A stretch of 64,000 nt of DNA. Origin: Ruegeria sp. THAF57. Its GTDB lineage: Bacteria; Pseudomonadota; Alphaproteobacteria; Rhodobacterales; Rhodobacteraceae. The DNA lies in the NCBI RefSeq assembly GCF_903914075.1, contig NZ_CAIWNQ010000001.1, positions 1 to 64,000 of the forward strand. The letters run 5' to 3'. The notes beneath the pieces were generated by a model. That model was not told the DNA's origin. It saw nothing but the letters and a program-made list of their open reading frames with translations, and searched no databases. Shown piece after piece: positions 27,501 through 36,550 of this stretch. The number at the start of each line of letters is the position of its first letter. The stretch's first letter is position 1. Made by a program: the position numbers and the translations under genes.

Positions 27501-28343
27501 TTACACCTTTAAGTCCTCTGCGCAGGGGATAAATCCAACGTAACCGCCCTGTTCCAACAACCGCTTTTCACCGCCCATTCGCCAATACAGTTTTCTCTTT
27601 GCTGCGCGAAGTTCACGCAGAATGCGGAACCAGCTTGGTCCTTTGTCCAGACCGGTATTCGTTTTGGTGTCTATCGACCGCTCACTGACTTTTACTTCTT
27701 CATCTAACTGATCCTGTTGCTTTGACCAGATCATCTGAACGCCCACGGCGGGAAAACACTGATACATGCGCCAATCTGTACGCGGATAGGAAATGAAGTC
27801 ATCCAGATGGTCTGAATACTGCTCGGACCAGGAAAGAAGCTTCCGACACGCGGTTTGTGTCACAATATAAGCAGCTGAGCTCGGAGCCATCTCAAGCATA
27901 GGTCTGACCGGAACGTCCGAAATGTGGCTTACTTCCCCAAACCTCATTGACCTTGGGGAATAATCGAGCTTGACCATATCGTACTCAGCCGGATTACTCA
28001 GCAAGGTCGAGACTGTCCTGCCCGTTTCCGCAGACAATTCCACGTCATCTTCAAATATTGCAACCGACTGAAGGCCGCGATCCAACGCAGCCTGCCAAAC
28101 CGCGCGGTGGCTTTCAAAGCACGCAATTTCACTTTGCTTCAGCCCCCAGCGGCTTCCTGCACCCGGCACATAGCCGTTATTGTCCAACGCACCCGGCACC
28201 TGACCATCGACTGCGCTGAACCGCGCGGCACCAGCCACACCCGCAGCGATAAACTGCCCTTCCATAAAGTTTCGCCGCGCCGGGACACGGTCCAGGTTGA
28301 TATAGAAGATACCCGTTTCCGGGGGCAGTTCGTGATCACTCAC
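27501..28343 (-). CDS. Glycosyltransferase family 25 protein
   Basis: 280 residues. The N-terminal IFYINLDRVPARRNFMEGQF and the acidic SVAIFEDDVELS motif are the GT25 (LPS beta-1,4-galactosyltransferase, LgtB-like) signatures; CFESHRAVWQAAL precedes the latter as in family members. The tail (about 220-280) is basic. It presumably adds a sugar to lipopolysaccharide or another surface glycan. Monocistronic, with a 139-base divergent gap to the ureohydrolase gene. Confidence 0.85.
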   Translation of the reverse strand: MSDHELPPETGIFYINLDRVPARRNFMEGQFIAAGVAGAARFSAVDGQVPGALDNNGYVPGAGSRWGLKQSEIACFESHRAVWQAALDRGLQSVAIFEDDVELSAETGRTVSTLLSNPAEYDMVKLDYSPRSMRFGEVSHISDVPVRPMLEMAPSSAAYIVTQTACRKLLSWSEQYSDHLDDFISYPRTDWRMYQCFPAVGVQMIWSKQQDQLDEEVKVSERSIDTKTNTGLDKGPSWFRILRELRAAKRKLYWRMGGEKRLLEQGGYVGFIPCAEDLKV

Positions 28344-28482
28344 GGTATTTCCTTTCCAGTCGCCCCGTCAGATAGACACCGGCAGCGGGGACATTCAACC
28401 GCCAACTTCATCTGGATGATCTATCCACCGACCAAGAACCCGGCTAGGTTTTGAACGGAAAACAAGAAACAGGTCTTCAGCT

Positions 28483-29457
28483 ATGTCATCACATGGGTAT
28501 TCCAGCGGACGCCTCAACCTGCCTTTCGTAGGTATTTCAACCTTTGGCAAGTCACCCTATGTCGAGGACTGGGATCAAATAGACGCGGACGTGGCCGTTC
28601 TTGGCGCTCCGTTCGATTTCGGCACCCAGTGGCGGTCGGGCGCTCGGTTCGGGCCGCGTGCCGTGCGCGAGGCCTCGACCCTGTTCAGCTTTGGTCACGC
28701 GGGGGCCTATGATCACGAGGATGACGCGACCTATCTGGATAGTTCCGTCCGCATGGTTGATATCGGGGACGCCGACATCATCCACACTAAGACCGAGGAA
28801 AGCCACGCCAACATCCAGTTCGGAGTGCAGAAAATCCTGAACGCAGGCGCCCTACCGGTCACTATCGGCGGCGATCATTCGGTCAACATCCCTTGCATCA
28901 ACGCATTTGCCGCCAATTGTGCCGAAAACGGCCCAATCCATGTGGTCCAGATCGACGCGCATCTGGATTTCGTCGATGAACGCCACGGTGTCACCGCCGG
29001 ACACGGCAACCCGATGCGGCGCGCGATCGAGAAAGACTATGTCTCGGGCATGACACAGTTGGGCATTCGCAACGTGTCCTCAACCGCGAAAGAAGGCTAC
29101 GAGGATGCACGCGCCCGTGGGTCAGACATTCTGTCGGTGCGGCAAATCCGCAAACTGGGAACCGAGGGTGTCTTGGCGCGCATCCCCGAGGGCGCGCGGT
29201 ATTATGTGACGATTGATATTGACGCCTTTTGTCCGTCCATTGCATCGGGCACGGGCACGCCCAGCCATGGCGGATTTCTGTACTATGACGTACTGGAAAT
29301 CCTGCAAGGTCTGGCGCAACGCGGCGATGTGGTGGGCATTGATCTGGTCGAAGTCGCGCCGAATTACGACCCCACCGAAAGCACGCAGATTCTGGCCGCT
29401 CAGGTGTTGTTGAACTTCATCGGTTTCATCTTCCATGAACGTGGCCAGAGGGGCTAA
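28483..29457 (+). CDS. speB: Agmatinase / ureohydrolase family protein
   Basis: 324 residues. The binuclear manganese site of the arginase-agmatinase family is complete: TIGGDHSVN, QIDAHLDFVDE and TIDIDAFCPSIASGTGTPSHGG. It hydrolyses a guanidino group to urea plus an amine. Agmatine is the default guess, but the family also contains guanidinobutyrase and similar enzymes, and this gene converges on creatinase in a nitrogen-catabolic island, so a different guanidino compound is possible. The speB symbol reflects family, not proven substrate. Confidence 0.85.
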   Translation: MSSHGYSSGRLNLPFVGISTFGKSPYVEDWDQIDADVAVLGAPFDFGTQWRSGARFGPRAVREASTLFSFGHAGAYDHEDDATYLDSSVRMVDIGDADIIHTKTEESHANIQFGVQKILNAGALPVTIGGDHSVNIPCINAFAANCAENGPIHVVQIDAHLDFVDERHGVTAGHGNPMRRAIEKDYVSGMTQLGIRNVSSTAKEGYEDARARGSDILSVRQIRKLGTEGVLARIPEGARYYVTIDIDAFCPSIASGTGTPSHGGFLYYDVLEILQGLAQRGDVVGIDLVEVAPNYDPTESTQILAAQVLLNFIGFIFHERGQRG

Positions 29458-29478
29458 GTGCCCCTCCCGCCTGTCCGG

Positions 29479-30696
29479 TCAGGTAATCGTGTTGTGTTCC
29501 GGCCCGTAAGGGAAGCCGGTGATGTTCTCTGCCCCGTCTTCCTCGACGACAAGAATATCATGCTCGCGAAATCCGCCCGCGCCGGGTTGGCCTTCGGGAA
29601 TCCACAGCATTGGCTCGATTGACACGACCATGCCCGGCTCCAGCACCGTGTCGATATCCTCGCGCAGCTCCAGCCCCGCCTCGCGCCCATAGTAATGGCT
29701 AAGAACGCCGAACGAGTGGCCGTAGCCGAAGGACCGGTATTGCAGCAGGCCCTCATCAGCGAAGAACCGGTTGATCTCGGCGGTGATGCCCGAACAAGTC
29801 GCGCCGGGTTTGATCAGGCTTAGGCCCAATTCGTGCGCGGCCACGTTGGCCTTCCAGATGCGCAGGCTGTCAGCGTCCGGCTCGCCTAGGAACAGCGTAC
29901 GCTCTAACGCGGTGTAATAGCCCGAGATCATCGGGAATGTGTTCAGCGACAGGATATCGCCCTTTTGCAGCGCCCGCTTGGTGACCGGGTTATGTGCGCC
30001 ATCGGTGTTTAGACCCGATTGGAACCAAACCCAGGTATCGCGATATTCGGCATCCGGGTAGGCACGGGCAATCTCAGCCTCCATCGCGTCACGCCCGGCC
30101 ATGGCGATCTCGATCTCGGTTGCGCCTTCGCGGATCGCGGCGTGAATAGCGGCACCGCCGACATCTGCGGTGCGGGCCCCACCCTTGATCAGCTCGATCT
30201 CTTCTGCGGATTTCACCATCCGGGCCGCCATCGTATCCGCGGCCACGTCCACCAACTCGGGCTGTCCCAGCATTGCAAGCGCCGTGTCGCGCGCGGCCAG
30301 CGTCATGTGATCGCCTTCAATACCGATCCGCTTAGCACCGCCGATCAGGTTGGCCACCGCACGCCAGTAATTGTCGCGTTTCCAGTCGGTGTAGATGACG
30401 TTTTCCTCGACCGAGCGTCGCCAAGGCTGGCCCGCGTCGATATTCGCCGACACCGTGGTGCAAGCGTCCTGCGTCACCACACAGCCGTAAGGACGGCCAA
30501 AGGCGCAATACAGAAAGCCCGAATAATAGGCGATATTGTGCATTGAGGTCAGTAACACCGCCGGGATATCCCGCGCAGCCATCATGGCGCGCAGGCCCGA
30601 CAGACGTCGGTCATATTCGGCCTTGCTGAACGGCAACGGGGCCTTTTCACCATTGTGGCTGGTGAAAAACTCGGGGCGATTTGTCAGATCTGTCAT
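29479..30696 (-). CDS. Creatinase (creatine amidinohydrolase)
   Basis: 405 residues from the ATG at 30696 (CAGGAGAGAG upstream). It splits creatine to sarcosine and urea. Similarity to the Pseudomonas putida enzyme as I recall it is high along the whole length: HNIAYYSGFLYCAFGRPY, PWRRSVEENVIYTDWKRDNY, and FQSGLNTDGAHNPVT with the catalytic histidine (His235, equivalent to His232). GYGHSFGVLSHYYGREAG and FREHDIL are also present. The metal ligands of ordinary M24 peptidases are replaced (DILSLNTFPMISGYY), as in true creatinases. It is downstream of a PotABCD-type importer on the same strand. The sarcosine-oxidase-like genes at 47885-52929 could take the product. Confidence 0.92.
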   Translation of the reverse strand: MTDLTNRPEFFTSHNGEKAPLPFSKAEYDRRLSGLRAMMAARDIPAVLLTSMHNIAYYSGFLYCAFGRPYGCVVTQDACTTVSANIDAGQPWRRSVEENVIYTDWKRDNYWRAVANLIGGAKRIGIEGDHMTLAARDTALAMLGQPELVDVAADTMAARMVKSAEEIELIKGGARTADVGGAAIHAAIREGATEIEIAMAGRDAMEAEIARAYPDAEYRDTWVWFQSGLNTDGAHNPVTKRALQKGDILSLNTFPMISGYYTALERTLFLGEPDADSLRIWKANVAAHELGLSLIKPGATCSGITAEINRFFADEGLLQYRSFGYGHSFGVLSHYYGREAGLELREDIDTVLEPGMVVSIEPMLWIPEGQPGAGGFREHDILVVEEDGAENITGFPYGPEHNTIT

Positions 30697-30858
30697 CGTG
30701 CTCTCTCCTGCAATGCCGGACGAAAGGTGCCCGGCCACAAGTCCCGGCGTTCAGGACAAGCGGCCTCGGGAACCGAGAGCCATGCGCCCGATTGACTGTC
30801 ACGACGCCATCGCGACCGGGCTGCATATCGCAATGGCTAAATCACGCCGTGGCGCGCG

Positions 30859-32070
30859 TCAAGCGGGGGAAAGACCCCGCAGACGTTCCGACCGACGGCG
30901 CAGCAATTCAACCGTGGTCAGCAGCGCGATTGAGATCACGACAAGGATCGTCGCCACCGCCAGAATGGTCGGGCTGATCTGTTCGCGCAGGCCGGTGAAC
31001 ATCTGCCACGGCAGCGTCTTCTGGCTGGCTGAGCCGACGAACAGCACCACAACCACCTCGTCAAACGAGGTGATAAAGGCGAACAACCCGCCTGAGATCA
31101 CACCCGGCAGGATCAACGGCATCTGGATCTTGAAGAAGGTCCGCACCGGCCCTGCCCCCATATTTGCCGCCGCCCGTGTCAGCGACTGGTCAAAACCGAC
31201 CAGAGTCGCCGTTACGGTGATGATCACAAACGGAATACCCAGAACCGCGTGGGCAAGAATGACCTTCACATAGCCCACAAAGTTCTTGTCCATTCCCAAC
31301 GTGCCTTCAAGGAACCGGCCAATATCGCTGTAGAAAAAGAACATGCCGGTGGCCGAGATGATCAGCGGCACGATCATGGGGGAGATCAGGATACCCATAA
31401 TCGCACGCCGCCCGGGAACATGACTCTGGCTAAGGCCGATGGCCGCCAAAGTACCCAGTGAAACCGAAATGAACGTCGCAATCGGCGCAATGATCAGCGA
31501 GTTTTTAAAGCTGCGCTGCCATTCATTATTAGTGAAGAAGTCGCGGTAGTGCTTCAGCGAATATCCTTCAGGGTCCAGCCTCAGCATCTCGGGCGTGAAG
31601 GTGAAGAAATCCTGCGCGTTGAACGACAGCGGCAGGACCACAAGGATCGGCGTGATCAGGAACACGAAGATCGCACCACAGATCACCCGGAACGTATAGT
31701 GCCAGAACACCTGTTGACCGGTCATATACGGCAGCAATTTCTGCCGGTAGCGGCCTTCGTAAAGCCAGAAGATGAAGAAGGCGAAGAACCATCCGGCCAG
31801 CAGCCCGACAATCAGCCCGGTAACTCCGGCGAACAGCAAGCCAAGCCCGCCCAGCCCTAGTATCGTGATCCACCGAGCCACGCTCTCATTGTCCAGAACG
31901 TTCATATAGACCCAGGCCAGGCCCGCCATCAGCGCGGCTCCGATCAGGATCCCCAGCAGGACGCTGCCCTGCCCGGCCCCGACGAACATGCCAAGAAAAC
32001 CTCCGGCAATGGCCACCGCGGGCAGAACAACCGACATGGGTTTGCGGGATATAGGTGTAAGTGCTGCCAT
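30859..32070 (-). CDS. ABC transporter permease, PotC-like, with long N-terminal extension
   Basis: 403 residues. The C-terminal 270 residues are a spermidine/putrescine-type permease with the EAA loop DQSLTRAAANMGAGPVRTFFKIQMPLILPG. Residues 1-130 are unusual: about four extra hydrophobic segments rich in glycine (AIAGGFLGMFVGAGQGSVLLGILIGAALMAGLAW). It starts 5 bases after the other permease, so the two are coupled. Together they form the membrane channel for the periplasmic binding protein encoded at 33416-34504. The extension is absent from E. coli PotC. Confidence 0.88.
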   Translation of the reverse strand: MAALTPISRKPMSVVLPAVAIAGGFLGMFVGAGQGSVLLGILIGAALMAGLAWVYMNVLDNESVARWITILGLGGLGLLFAGVTGLIVGLLAGWFFAFFIFWLYEGRYRQKLLPYMTGQQVFWHYTFRVICGAIFVFLITPILVVLPLSFNAQDFFTFTPEMLRLDPEGYSLKHYRDFFTNNEWQRSFKNSLIIAPIATFISVSLGTLAAIGLSQSHVPGRRAIMGILISPMIVPLIISATGMFFFYSDIGRFLEGTLGMDKNFVGYVKVILAHAVLGIPFVIITVTATLVGFDQSLTRAAANMGAGPVRTFFKIQMPLILPGVISGGLFAFITSFDEVVVVLFVGSASQKTLPWQMFTGLREQISPTILAVATILVVISIALLTTVELLRRRSERLRGLSPA

Positions 32071-32075
32071 CGTCT

Positions 32076-33347
32076 TTATCCCAGCTTCACGTTGTCGATG
32101 CCCACAATCTTGTCATAGCACCAGTAGAGTAACAGAACGACCGCCAGCAGGATCGTACCCAAGGCCGCCGCCAGCCCCCAGTTCAACGAGGACGAGATGT
32201 GATAAGCGATCCGGTTCGAGATGAAGACACCCTTGGTGCCACCCACGATCTCGGGCGTGATGTAATAGCCGATGGCGAGGATAAACACGAGGATCGACCC
32301 CGCCCCGATGCCCGGAATGGATTGCGGGAAGTAAATGCGCCAGAAGGTTGTCCAGTTGGTCGCGCCCATGGATTTTGCCGCGCGTGTGTAAGAGTCGGGA
32401 ATGGTCTGCATCACCGAATACATCGGCAAGATCATGAACGGCAGCAGGATATGCGTCATCGCAATGATTGTGCCGAATTGGTTGTTAATGATCACCAATC
32501 GCGCATCATCGGCCACCAGCCCTAACCAGACCAGCGTTTCGTTGATCACGCCCTGCTGTTGCAACATCACCTTCCACGCCGAGGTTCGCACCAGAAGTGA
32601 TGTCCAGAAAGGTAACAACACAAGGATCATCAACAGGTTCGACACCCGCATCGGCAGCGTCGCAAGTAGGTAGGACACCGGGTAAGCCAGCAGGATACAG
32701 GACGCTGTAATAATCAGCGACATCATAAGTGTGCGGCCGAACAGTTTGATCAGGATTTGTTTGTCTTCAGGCTGCGCCTGCGCGCCTTCGGGGGTGCGGC
32801 GCATGTCGATTGCATTCAGGAAATACCCGTTGGTGATAGGCACCGCGTGCGTCTTGATCGTGCGCCAGGTTTCGACATCACCCCAGCCATCGTGAATTTC
32901 AATCAGCTTGTCTTTGAACGGGCCGTCTGTTTCGGGGTCCAGCTTTTTGATCTGACGACCAGACCGGCGGAACATCGACGACATACCGGTTTGTTCATAG
33001 TTCAGACGCGAGCCCAGACGGGTGTGCGTTTTCTCGTCGATCGCAGTGATCATGTCCTTGGTAAAGGCCGCATAAAGCGCCTCATCCGGAAGTTCACCAC
33101 TGTCGGCATCCCAATTGCGCAATTCGACAACGGTCAAAGGAAGCGTGTCGGCCACAATGCTGTTTTCGACCGAGCGGAACAGCATAGACATGATCGGGAT
33201 CACAAAGGAAAGCAGGACAAACAGCAGCAGCGGCGCAATCAGGGCCAGCGCCCTCAGCTTGCGGCGGCGCAAAGACCGCGCCAGAGATTTCTTCAGCGGC
33301 GTGCCATCGGCGGCCAGCATCGGACCGGATTGAGTTGCGTCAGTCAT
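32076..33347 (-). CDS. ABC transporter permease, PotB-like
   Basis: 423 residues. The first span (LRALALIAPLLLFVLLSFVIPIMSMLFRSV) is followed by a periplasmic loop of about 140 residues before the remaining five spans. The EAA loop is DSYTRAAKSMGATNWTTFWRIYFPQSIPGIG. The long periplasmic segment (residues about 75-200) is larger than in E. coli PotB. It is the first permease of the importer and follows the binding-protein gene after a strong stem-loop. Confidence 0.9.
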   Translation of the reverse strand: MTDATQSGPMLAADGTPLKKSLARSLRRRKLRALALIAPLLLFVLLSFVIPIMSMLFRSVENSIVADTLPLTVVELRNWDADSGELPDEALYAAFTKDMITAIDEKTHTRLGSRLNYEQTGMSSMFRRSGRQIKKLDPETDGPFKDKLIEIHDGWGDVETWRTIKTHAVPITNGYFLNAIDMRRTPEGAQAQPEDKQILIKLFGRTLMMSLIITASCILLAYPVSYLLATLPMRVSNLLMILVLLPFWTSLLVRTSAWKVMLQQQGVINETLVWLGLVADDARLVIINNQFGTIIAMTHILLPFMILPMYSVMQTIPDSYTRAAKSMGATNWTTFWRIYFPQSIPGIGAGSILVFILAIGYYITPEIVGGTKGVFISNRIAYHISSSLNWGLAAALGTILLAVVLLLYWCYDKIVGIDNVKLG

Positions 33348-33374
33348 CTGCGTCCCTTGGTCTTTCTTGGTGGA

Positions 33375-33396
33375 TCGGGGCCAATGGCGGCCCCGA
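33375..33396 (-). terminator. Intercistronic stem-loop between binding protein and permease genes
   Basis: TCGGGGCC (33375-33382) is perfectly complementary to GGCCCCGA (33389-33396) with a 6-base loop, placed 19 bases after the binding-protein stop. Such stem-loops between malE-like and malF-like genes protect the upstream mRNA or partly terminate, giving more binding protein than permease. There is no T-tract, so attenuation/stabilisation is more likely than full termination. Confidence 0.65.
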
Positions 33397-33415
33397 CCAA
33401 TGACTTAAAGCAGGC

Positions 33416-34504
33416 TTATTGCGCCAACCACGCCTGGAACTTGGCGTCGATGTCGTCGCGGTAGTCAGCCCAGAACTCGTAGTTGTACAGGAACGTGTTC
33501 TTGGCGTTCTCCGGATCGGTCGGCATGTGCGGAGCCATGTCGATACCCAGATCGGCATGCTGACCCACCAGCGGCGCCGAAGAGGCACGGGCCGGACCGT
33601 ACGAGATGTACTTGGCCTGATCCGCTAGACGCTGCGTGTCGGTTGCGAACATGATGTAGTCCAACGCGCGCTGCTGACGCTCTTCGCTCAGACCGGCGGG
33701 GATGATCCAGCCGTCCAGATCGAACACCTGCGCGTCCCACAGCATTGCGACGGGCTGTTTCTGCTCTTCGATCACGCTGAACAGACGACCGTTATAGGTC
33801 GAGCCCATGATGACTTCGCCGTCGGCCAACAACTGCGGCGTGTCGGCACCGGCAGACCACCAAACAACGTTGTCCTTGATGGTGCCCAGCTTGGCCAGCG
33901 CCTGATCCTGACCTTCCGGTGTTGCCAGAACATCATAGACGTCTTCTTTGGCTACACCGTCACACAGCAGCGCCCATTCCATGTTGTTGATCGGACGCTT
34001 TTCAAGCGAGCGCTTGCCCGGATAGTTCTCCAGATCGAAAACGGCGCAGATCTCGGTCGGAGGGTTATCGCCTACCAGATCGGTGCGATAGCCGAATGTG
34101 GTCGAATACACGATCTGCGGGATAAAGCAGTCGCTGACCAGAAGATCACCGAAATCTTCGGACGCCGGTGTCCCGTCCGGTGCAGCGGCAAGCTGGCTGT
34201 CAAAGTCGATTTCCAACGCCAGACCTTCATCGCACAGACGGATCGCGTCCGCGGCAACAACGTCCACCACGTCCCAAGTGATGTTGCCCGCTTCATTCAT
34301 CGCGCGCAGCTTCGCAACGGCCTCGGCCGAGCTGTCATCGTTCAGGATGGTGACGCCCGTCTTTTCCGAATAGGGCTCGTGATACGCTTTGAGCTGCGAC
34401 TTGGAATACGCGCCGCCCCAGGAGACGATGGTCATCTCTTCGGCCATCGCGCCACCGGCAACGGCAGCAACTGCGCTTGCCATCAGAGTGGTTTTAACTT
34501 TCAT
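33416..34504 (-). CDS. ABC transporter substrate-binding protein, PotD-like
   Basis: 362 residues from the ATG at 34504 (CAGGGAG upstream). Signal peptide MKVKTTLMASAVAAVAGGAMA is followed by the mature EEMTIVSWGGAYSKSQLKAYHEPYSEKTG. The fold type is the spermidine/putrescine-binding (PBP2) class, with WWSAGADTPQLLADGEVIMGSTYNGRL in the second lobe. Relatives in roseobacters bind polyamines, but also other cationic amines, so creatine or another guanidino/betaine compound is possible given the linked creatinase. Ligand cannot be fixed from sequence. Confidence 0.9.
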   Translation of the reverse strand: MKVKTTLMASAVAAVAGGAMAEEMTIVSWGGAYSKSQLKAYHEPYSEKTGVTILNDDSSAEAVAKLRAMNEAGNITWDVVDVVAADAIRLCDEGLALEIDFDSQLAAAPDGTPASEDFGDLLVSDCFIPQIVYSTTFGYRTDLVGDNPPTEICAVFDLENYPGKRSLEKRPINNMEWALLCDGVAKEDVYDVLATPEGQDQALAKLGTIKDNVVWWSAGADTPQLLADGEVIMGSTYNGRLFSVIEEQKQPVAMLWDAQVFDLDGWIIPAGLSEERQQRALDYIMFATDTQRLADQAKYISYGPARASSAPLVGQHADLGIDMAPHMPTDPENAKNTFLYNYEFWADYRDDIDAKFQAWLAQ

Positions 34505-34540
34505 GTTTAACTCCCTGTTATACCCGCTAAATTTAGATTT

Positions 34541-34605
34541 TGAGACCGGGTCACGGGGCAACCCGGCCAACTCTTGCCCCGCAACCGCGGGGTATTCAAG
34601 TCTCA
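34541..34605 (-). promoter_or_regulatory. Double hairpin between ATPase and binding-protein genes
   Basis: Two stems stand side by side: CCGGGT (34546-34551) with ACCCGG (34561-34566), and CCCCGC (34577-34582) with GCGGGG (34587-34592). TGAGA (34541-34545) and TCTCA (34601-34605) can close both into a three-way junction that covers the ATPase stop codon. It occupies most of the 98-base gap upstream of the binding-protein gene. A role in mRNA processing or in setting subunit ratio is plausible. Confidence 0.45.
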
Positions 34606-35694
34606 GGCGTCAAGCGCCCGGCAATCATGCGCCAGCCAGCCGATCTCGACCTCTTGGCCGGGGGACAGCCTGATGGCGTCAGGTGCGTTCCGGGTCTTGA
34701 TAATGAAGTCATCATTGCCCGCCACTGACAGGCGGAAACGGAACACGTCACCCATATAGATGAACTCCTTCACCGTTGCCTTCAGAGTGTGGGCATCGGC
34801 GTGCAGGCGATCTTTGTTGAATTCAACACGCTCAGGCCGGATCGACACCTTGGTCCGCTCACCCGCCTTGGTGACGTTGACGGGCTTGGCGTCGATTTCT
34901 GAACCGTCGTCAAGTGTGACCACGCACGAGTCGCCGACGATAGATTTAACAACACCTTCCAAAGTGTTGTTTTCCCCAATGAATTGGGCGACAAAACTGT
35001 TTTCAGGCTCTTCGTACAGCAAATCCGGTGGCGCAAGTTGCTGAATGCGTCCGTCATCAAACACGGCGACACGATCCGACATCGTCAACGCCTCGGTCTG
35101 GTCGTGGGTCACGTAAACCGTCGTAATCCCCAGTTCATGCGCCAGACGCGTAATTTCAAACTGCATATGTTCGCGCAGTTGCTTATCCAACGCCCCCAGC
35201 GGTTCGTCCATCAAAACCAGCTCTGGCTCGAACACCAGCGCGCGGGCCAAGGCGATCCGCTGTTGCTGACCGCCCGACAACTGCGCAGGGCGACGACTGC
35301 CAAAGGCACCCATCTGAACCATATCCAAAGCGCGTTTAACCTTTTCTTCGCGCTCATCCTTGCCAATCTTCCGAACCTCAAGCGGGAACGAGAGGTTCTC
35401 GGCGACGGTCATGTGCGGGAACAGCGCATAGTTTTGGAAGACCATGCCAATGCCGCGCTTGTGCGGTGGGATGTTGTTGATCGGTCGCCCATCCAACATG
35501 ATCTCGCCATGCGTTGCTGTTTCAAAGCCGGCAAGCATCATCAAACACGTCGTCTTGCCGGAACCCGACGGGCCCAGCATTGTGAGGAATTCCCCCTTTG
35601 GCATTGAAAGATTTAAATCTTTTACGACGAGTATTTCGCCATCATAAGATTTCTGGACACGCTGAAATTCGACGAACGCTGCGTCATTAGTCAT
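34603..35694 (-). CDS. ABC transporter ATP-binding protein, PotA-like
   Basis: 363 residues from the ATG at 35694. Walker A GPSGSGKTT, Q-loop FQNYALFPHMTV, signature LSGGQQQRIALARAL, Walker B LVLMDEPLGALD and switch histidine YVTHDQTEA are all present. The C-terminal third (about 245-363) is a TOBE/OB regulatory domain typical of the PotA/MalK branch. It energises the PotBC-like channel encoded downstream. The operon order ATPase - binding protein - permease - permease - creatinase is uninterrupted on this strand. Confidence 0.93.
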   Translation of the reverse strand: MTNDAAFVEFQRVQKSYDGEILVVKDLNLSMPKGEFLTMLGPSGSGKTTCLMMLAGFETATHGEIMLDGRPINNIPPHKRGIGMVFQNYALFPHMTVAENLSFPLEVRKIGKDEREEKVKRALDMVQMGAFGSRRPAQLSGGQQQRIALARALVFEPELVLMDEPLGALDKQLREHMQFEITRLAHELGITTVYVTHDQTEALTMSDRVAVFDDGRIQQLAPPDLLYEEPENSFVAQFIGENNTLEGVVKSIVGDSCVVTLDDGSEIDAKPVNVTKAGERTKVSIRPERVEFNKDRLHADAHTLKATVKEFIYMGDVFRFRLSVAGNDDFIIKTRNAPDAIRLSPGQEVEIGWLAHDCRALDA

Positions 35695-35832
35695 TACCAA
35701 CTTGGCTCCCCTGTGCCGTCCTTGGTTGCCCGGTTCATCCGGATCTCAAAGACCTGTCCGGCCCATTTAAGGACAAGCAGGACGCGTCGCGCAACCAAAA
35801 TATGTCTAGAGAATGACAAAGAAATTGGCACG

Positions 35833-35849
35833 CGCCTGATATTCAGGCG
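35833..35849. terminator. 17-base palindrome at the end of the EutA-like gene
   Basis: CGCCTGA-TAT-TCAGGCG (35833-35849) overlaps the stop codon of the minus-strand EutA-like gene and lies in the 148-base gap before the ABC operon. A/T-rich sequence (AATTTCTTT on the minus strand) follows, so a weak terminator is possible; an operator for the ABC genes is the alternative. Confidence 0.4.
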
Positions 35850-36550
35850 GAATTCAGGTGCCGCATGTGCCAGGCAAGGCTCTGATTGCTGGAAAGAACG
35901 GGCTTTCCAAGCTGTTTTTCGATTTCCGGTATCGCGTCAAAAGTCCTGAGATTCGTGCAGCTTATGAAAACAGCTTCAACCGCCGAATCAGAACCCAGCC
36001 GGATGGCGGCATCGGTGACGGATTTTTGGGATATCCGCACAACTTTGGATTCCTCAGCCTCTCCAAAAGAGCCGAAAACATCCATCGAAATCCCATTTTG
36101 AGAGAAAGCATGACGAAGAGGTTCGTTCACTTCTTCGATATATGGCGACAAAAGCGCGAATTTCGAAACCCCCAGTTCTGCAGCACAGGCCGACGCTGCG
36201 CGCAAAGGATTCGTGACGGTAGCGACGTCACATGTGCGCTGAACCATCCGCTCGACCTGATCTGAGCCAATCACGGAACTGGCGGACGTACAGCCGTAAC
36301 CGACAACCTTGTAAGGGCGAATTTTGGGCAATAAATCCGCAGCCACTGGCAGGGATTTCTCCATTTCTGACAGGGTGTCGGTCGTGACTTCTGCCCCGCT
36401 TGGTATCCTTGATACGTAAAGCGGAACGCTGCGATCCGCGAAATAGGCGCTGAACTCGGGCTCGATTGTTTCGTCTGTTTGCAAGACAATCAAACCAAGC
36501 GGATTGGCGGATGGGTCATCTGCGTCAAGAGTGTATGGTAAGTAACTCAT
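35843..36550 (-). CDS. Asp/Glu racemase - maleate isomerase family protein (EutA-like)
   Basis: 235 residues. The pair of catalytic cysteines is present in YGCTSASS and SCTNLRTFD, and the N-terminal GLIVLQTDETIEPEFSAYF and LYVSRIPSG match the EutA branch that accompanies ectoine and hydroxyectoine degradation genes. Family members isomerise maleate, racemise aspartate/glutamate or decarboxylate arylmalonates; EutA itself has no firmly known reaction. Its start overlaps the stop of the M24 gene (ATGA), so it is third in the lyase - M24 - EutA operon. Confidence 0.78.
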   Translation of the reverse strand: MSYLPYTLDADDPSANPLGLIVLQTDETIEPEFSAYFADRSVPLYVSRIPSGAEVTTDTLSEMEKSLPVAADLLPKIRPYKVVGYGCTSASSVIGSDQVERMVQRTCDVATVTNPLRAASACAAELGVSKFALLSPYIEEVNEPLRHAFSQNGISMDVFGSFGEAEESKVVRISQKSVTDAAIRLGSDSAVEAVFISCTNLRTFDAIPEIEKQLGKPVLSSNQSLAWHMRHLNSA

